Origin: VRUE01 sp963807425
GTDB lineage: Bacteria > Actinomycetota > Thermoleophilia > Solirubrobacterales > 70-9
Assembly (NCBI GenBank): GCA_963807425.1
Contig: CAWEBZ010000008.1
Span: forward strand, 1-43,978
Direction of reading: 5' to 3'
DNA length: 43,978 bases
Shown here: positions 40,770 through 43,978 of the stretch, in pieces
Layout of the letters: every line of letters starts with the position of its first letter
Position numbering within the stretch: position 1 is the stretch's first letter
Position numbers and translations under genes: made by a program
Notes under the pieces: model-generated
Database searches by the model: none
Told to the model about the DNA's origin: nothing
The model's input: only the letters and a program-made list of their open reading frames with translations

Positions 40770-41513
40770 ATGAAGAAGTCCCGGATAGACGCGGTTTTGG
40801 CCGAGCGTGGCCTGTTCCCGTCACGCACCGCGGCGGCGGGCGCCGTGCGGGCCGGGGAAGTGCGCGTCGGTCAGGACGGACCGGTCGCCCTGCGGCCCAG
40901 TCAGCTGGTCGAGCCGGAGGCGATGCTGATCGTCGACGAGGGCCGGCGCTACGCCTCGCGCGGCGGCATCAAGCTGGAGAACGCGCTGGAGGCGCTCGCG
41001 ATCGACGTCGCCGGGCGCGAGTGCGCCGACGTCGGCGCCTCCACCGGCGGCTTCACCGACTGCCTGCTCCAGCGCGGTGCCAGCCGCGTGGCCGCGGTCG
41101 ACGTCGCCTATGGGCAGATCGACGTGCGCCTGCGCGAGGATCCGCGGGTGATCGTGATCGAGCGCCTCAACGGCCGCGAGATGCTGCCCTCGGACCTGCC
41201 CTTCGCGCCGTCGCTGGTCACGGTCGACGTCTCCTTCATCTCGCTGACCAAGGTGCTGCCGGCGGTGGCGCGCTGCCTGGCGCCCGCCGGCGAGGCGCTG
41301 GCGATGGTCAAGCCGCAGTTCGAGCTGGGCCGCAAGCGGGTCGGTCGCGGCGTCGTCCGCGACCTCGGGGACCGCCGCGAGGCGATCCTCCTCGTCGCCG
41401 AGGCCGCCGCGGAGCTCGGCCTGCCGGTGCGCGGAATCGCCTCCTCGGGCCTGCCCGGACCCAAGGGCAACCGCGAGACCTTCGTCTGGTGCGGGGAGAC
41501 GGGCCCCCGGTAG
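40770..41513 (+). CDS. tlyA: TlyA family rRNA methyltransferase / hemolysin-like (3' end probably slipped)
   Basis: 2'-O-ribose methyltransferase acting on 16S and 23S rRNA in Mycobacterium. The S4-like RNA-binding N-domain is SRIDAVLAERGLFPSRTAAAGAVRAGEV. The Rossmann domain has ECADVGASTGGFTDCLLQRGASRVAAVDVAYGQ, with catalytic-type residues in RLNGRE, TVDVSFISLTKVLP and MVKPQFELG. The stop at 41511-41513 follows a GGGCCCCC run. In another frame the sequence continues VADLDAAVRTAVEADE to a TGA at 41558-41560 that overlaps nadK. The true end is likely 41560 and one base is missing in the run. Confidence 0.92.
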   Translation: MKKSRIDAVLAERGLFPSRTAAAGAVRAGEVRVGQDGPVALRPSQLVEPEAMLIVDEGRRYASRGGIKLENALEALAIDVAGRECADVGASTGGFTDCLLQRGASRVAAVDVAYGQIDVRLREDPRVIVIERLNGREMLPSDLPFAPSLVTVDVSFISLTKVLPAVARCLAPAGEALAMVKPQFELGRKRVGRGVVRDLGDRREAILLVAEAAAELGLPVRGIASSGLPGPKGNRETFVWCGETGPR

Positions 41514-41556
41514 CGGACCTCGATGCGGCGGTTCGCACCGCCGTGGAGGCGGACGA

Positions 41557-42399
41557 GTGAGCACCGCCGCCCTGATCACCCACTCGCATCCCCCCGCCGC
41601 CACCGAAGCGGTGGCGATCGCGGTGGGCGTCGCCAACGAGGCCGGCTGGCGCCTGGTCGCCACCGTGGACGAGCTCGCCAAGCACGGCGACGCCGCCGCG
41701 GGCGTCGAGGTCGCCGAGGCCGAGCTGCGTCCCGACCTCTGCCTGGTGCTGGGCGGGGACGGCTCGATCCTGCACGCGCTGCGCCGCTTCGCCGGCAGCG
41801 GCGTCCCGGTCTTCGGGATCAACTTCGGCACCGTCGGCTTCCTCGCCGCGGTCGAGCGCGACGAAGCCGAGGTGGGGATCCGGCGGGCGCTGGCCGGCGA
41901 GGTCGAGACGGTCGAGCTGCCCGGGCTCGAGGTCACGCTCGGGGGCGCCTCCGGCATCGGCCTCAACGACATCACCCTGACCCGGCGCCCGCACGACCGC
42001 GTCGCCGAGCTGAGCTACCGGCTCTCCGGCGAGGAGGTCGGGCACGTGCGCTGCGACGGCCTCGTCGCCGCCACGCCGGTCGGCTCGACCGGCTACAACC
42101 TCGCCAACCAGGGTCCGATCCTGGCCTGGGGGGTCAAGGGCTATGCGGTCAGCTACATCTCTCCCCACTCGCTCACCGCCCGCGCCCTCGTCGTCGCCCC
42201 CGGCGACGTCCTCCACGTCGGCAACGCCGCCGGCCGCGAGCCGGTCGAAGTCGCGGTCGACGGCACCCACCTCACGGATCTGCCGGCCGGGGAGGCGCTG
42301 GAGGTCCGCTTCACCGAGGGAGTCGGCCGTTTGGCGCAGTTGCCCGGGACCAGCTTCTACCAGCGGATCCGGGAGAAGTTCGGCCACTTGGCCGTCTGA
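41557..42399 (+). CDS. nadK: NAD kinase
   Basis: 280 aa; phosphorylates NAD to NADP with ATP or polyphosphate. LVLGGDGSILHALRRFAGSGVPVFGINFGTVGFLA holds the GGDG and NxGxxGFL motifs. LNDITLTR and CDGLVAATPVGSTGYNLANQGPIL are the other family motifs, and VAVDGTHL follows. GTG start overlaps the restored tlyA stop. tlyA-nadK is a standard actinobacterial pair that usually continues with recN; here an exporter follows. Confidence 0.96.
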   Translation: MSTAALITHSHPPAATEAVAIAVGVANEAGWRLVATVDELAKHGDAAAGVEVAEAELRPDLCLVLGGDGSILHALRRFAGSGVPVFGINFGTVGFLAAVERDEAEVGIRRALAGEVETVELPGLEVTLGGASGIGLNDITLTRRPHDRVAELSYRLSGEEVGHVRCDGLVAATPVGSTGYNLANQGPILAWGVKGYAVSYISPHSLTARALVVAPGDVLHVGNAAGREPVEVAVDGTHLTDLPAGEALEVRFTEGVGRLAQLPGTSFYQRIREKFGHLAV

Positions 42400-42440
42400 G
42401 GCCCGCGGGCCGAGCGGGACCGTTCTTCAGGGTTGCCGCC

Positions 42441-43954
42441 ATGGAGCGGAAATGGTGGACCCTGGTCCTGGTCTCGATCGCCACGTTCATGCTGTTGCTC
42501 GACGTCACCGTCGTCAACGTCGCGCTGCCGGACATCCAGCGCGAACTCAACGCCAGCCTCTCCAGCCTGCAGTGGGTCGTCGACGCCTACTCGCTCACCC
42601 TCGCCGCCTTCCTGCTCACCGCTGGCTCGCTCGGCGACCGGCTGGGACGGCGCCGTGTCTTCACGATCGGCTTCGGGATCTTCACCTTCGCCTCGTTCCT
42701 CTGCGGCATCGCCGAGGACCCGACCCTGCTCAACCTGGCGCGCGGCCTGCAGGGCGTCGGCGGGGCGGGGATGTTCGCCACCTCGCTGGCCCTGATCGGC
42801 CAGGAGTTCCACGGCAAGGACCGGGCGACGGCGTTCGGGGTCTGGGGCGCCGTGGTCGGCGGTGCCGTCGCGGTCGGGCCGCTGGTCGGCGGCGTCGTCA
42901 CCGAGACCCTCGGCTGGGAGTGGATCTTCTTCCTCAACGTCCCGATCGGGATCGGGCGATGGTGCTGACCGAGCGCAAGATCGTCAACGTCTTCGCCAAG
43001 GAACCCGAACCGGTCGACGTACCCGGGCTGATCACCTTCTCGCTTGCTCTCTTCCTGCTGATCTTCGGCCTGATCCGCGGCAACCCCGAGGGCTGGGGCA
43101 GCCCGCTGATCCTCGCCTGCCTGTTCGGGGCCGCGGCGCTGCTGGCGGCGTTCGTCGCGATCGAGCGCCGCAGCGCCCACCCGATGCTCGACCTGACCCT
43201 CTTCCGCAAACCCGCCTTCAACGGGGTGTCGGCGGTCGCCTTCGGGCTCTCGGCCGGGATGTTCGCGATGTTCCTCTACCTGACCATCTACATGCAGGGC
43301 GTGCTCGACTACTCGCCGCTGGAGGCCGGGCTGCGCTTCCTGCCGCTGACCGTGCTCGGCTTCGTCGTCGCCCCGATCTCCGGCGCGCTCTCCAACAAGA
43401 TCCCGATCCGCGTCCTGCTCGGCACCGGGCTCGCCGTGGTCGGCGTCGGCCTGCTGCTGATGCACGGCATCTCGCCCGACTCCGGCTGGACGACGCTGCT
43501 GGCCGGCTTCCTCGCCGCCGGCGTCGGCATCGGCATCACCAATCCCGGCATCGGCCAGGCGGCGATCGCCGTCGTCCCGGTGGAGAAATCCGGCATGGGG
43601 TCGGGGATCAACACGACCTTTCGCCAGGTCGGGATCGCCACCGGCGTCGCCGGGCTCGGCGCCGTCTTCCAGTCGCGGGTCGACTCGAAGCTCGCCGAGC
43701 TACTGCCGCACGCGCCGGCAGGCCTCGGCGAAGTGGTCGCCTCGGGCGGCTCGCGCGCCGTCGCCGAGCTGCCGCTGCCACCGGCGATCCACGCCAAAGC
43801 CGTGCACGCCGCCGACGTCGCCTTCGTCAGCGGCTTCAACGAGATCATCCTGATCGCCGCGATCCTCTCCTTCGTCGGTGCCGCACTCGGCTTCGCCCTG
43901 GTCCGGTCCCAGGACTTCGTGCAGCACGGCGCCCCTTCCGAGCCCGCCGGCTGA
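42441..43954 (+). CDS. MFS exporter, DHA2 (EmrB/QacA) family, one frameshift
   Basis: Drug:proton antiporter with 14 predicted membrane helices. The first half opens LVLVSIATFMLLLDVTVVNVALPDIQ (motif D1), then GSLGDRLGRRRVFTIG (motif A), LARGLQGVGGAGMFATSLALIGQEF (motif B), and GPLVGGVVTETLGWEWIFFLNVPIGI (motif C and family signature). At about 42955 one G seems to be missing in a GGG run, and the rest continues in another frame from AMVLTERKI to the stop at 43952-43954 with helices such as GVSAVAFGLSAGMFAMFLYLTIYMQ. As written the first frame stops at 42968. A technical slip at the homopolymer is likely. The last 24 bases of the window hold nothing. Confidence 0.88.
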
Positions 43955-43978
43955 GCCGCAACTAGCGGAAAACCGGAT

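Noticed and set aside
1..43978. CRISPR arrays, rRNA or tRNA genes and complete insertion sequences
   Set aside because: No regularly spaced repeats, no rRNA or tRNA signatures and no transposase motifs were seen on either strand.

Overview
Organism. The window is high-GC DNA with Arg/Ala/Glu-rich proteins, many GTG starts and the gene order alaS-ruvX-mltG-aroE-aroC-aroKB-aroQ-pepP ... efp ... nusB ... ispA-dxs ... tlyA-nadK. This order is typical of Actinomycetota. The fused aroKB, the family of short winged-helix regulators and the overall style suggest Thermoleophilia/Solirubrobacterales, but that placement is inference only.

Layout. (1) 1-7837: the 3' end of alaS, ruvX, mltG, then a shikimate-pathway operon (aroE, aroC, aroKB fusion, aroQ) and an M24 aminopeptidase. 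From aroE to pepP almost every gene is broken by repeated single-base +1 slips although the protein between slips is perfectly conserved. (2) 7842-17250: an accessory block sitting where pepP and efp are usually adjacent. It holds an M42 peptidase, an LtrA-like membrane protein, a short-chain dehydrogenase, a GAF-SpoIIE phosphatase, an alpha/beta hydrolase, an XRE regulator and a lower-GC patch with two winged-helix regulators, an OB-fold protein and small secreted or membrane proteins. (3) 17301-21983: efp, a membrane protein, nusB, a small helical ORF, ispA and dxs (isoprenoid supply). (4) 22000-26870: a second accessory block with PadR, a MUG-type DNA glycosylase, ArsR plus SRPBCC, a HEPN-like protein and a higBA toxin-antitoxin locus. 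(5) 27014-40453: a 13.4-kb integrative element bounded by 62-bp perfect direct repeats (attL/attR). (6) 40770-43954: tlyA, nadK and a DHA2-type exporter, resuming the chromosomal backbone that normally follows dxs.

The element. It carries, left to right: a Doc toxin with a small antitoxin-like ORF; a protein with a C-terminal HEPN Rx4H motif next to a coiled-coil membrane protein; a small ORF; an XRE regulator translationally coupled to a second HEPN Rx4H protein; a winged-helix ORF; a sigma-70-like factor whose Shine-Dalgarno lies in a hairpin; a PD-(D/E)XK-like nuclease overlapping a 1053-aa Ski2-like helicase (Hachiman-like); then a replication-relaxation-like protein, an excisionase, a small ORF and a tyrosine integrase beside attR. 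It is best read as a defence island on a mobile element. The least described parts are the HEPN/coiled-coil pair and the XRE-HEPN pair, and the set also contains very long inverted repeats.

How the parts fit. The backbone supplies chorismate, isoprenoids, NADP, translation factors and cell-wall processing. The two blocks between pepP/efp and between dxs/tlyA look like insertion hot spots. The att sequence contains a terminator-like hairpin, and a diverged copy of part of it lies just after dxs, so the dxs-tlyA interval may have grown by repeated integration at related sites.
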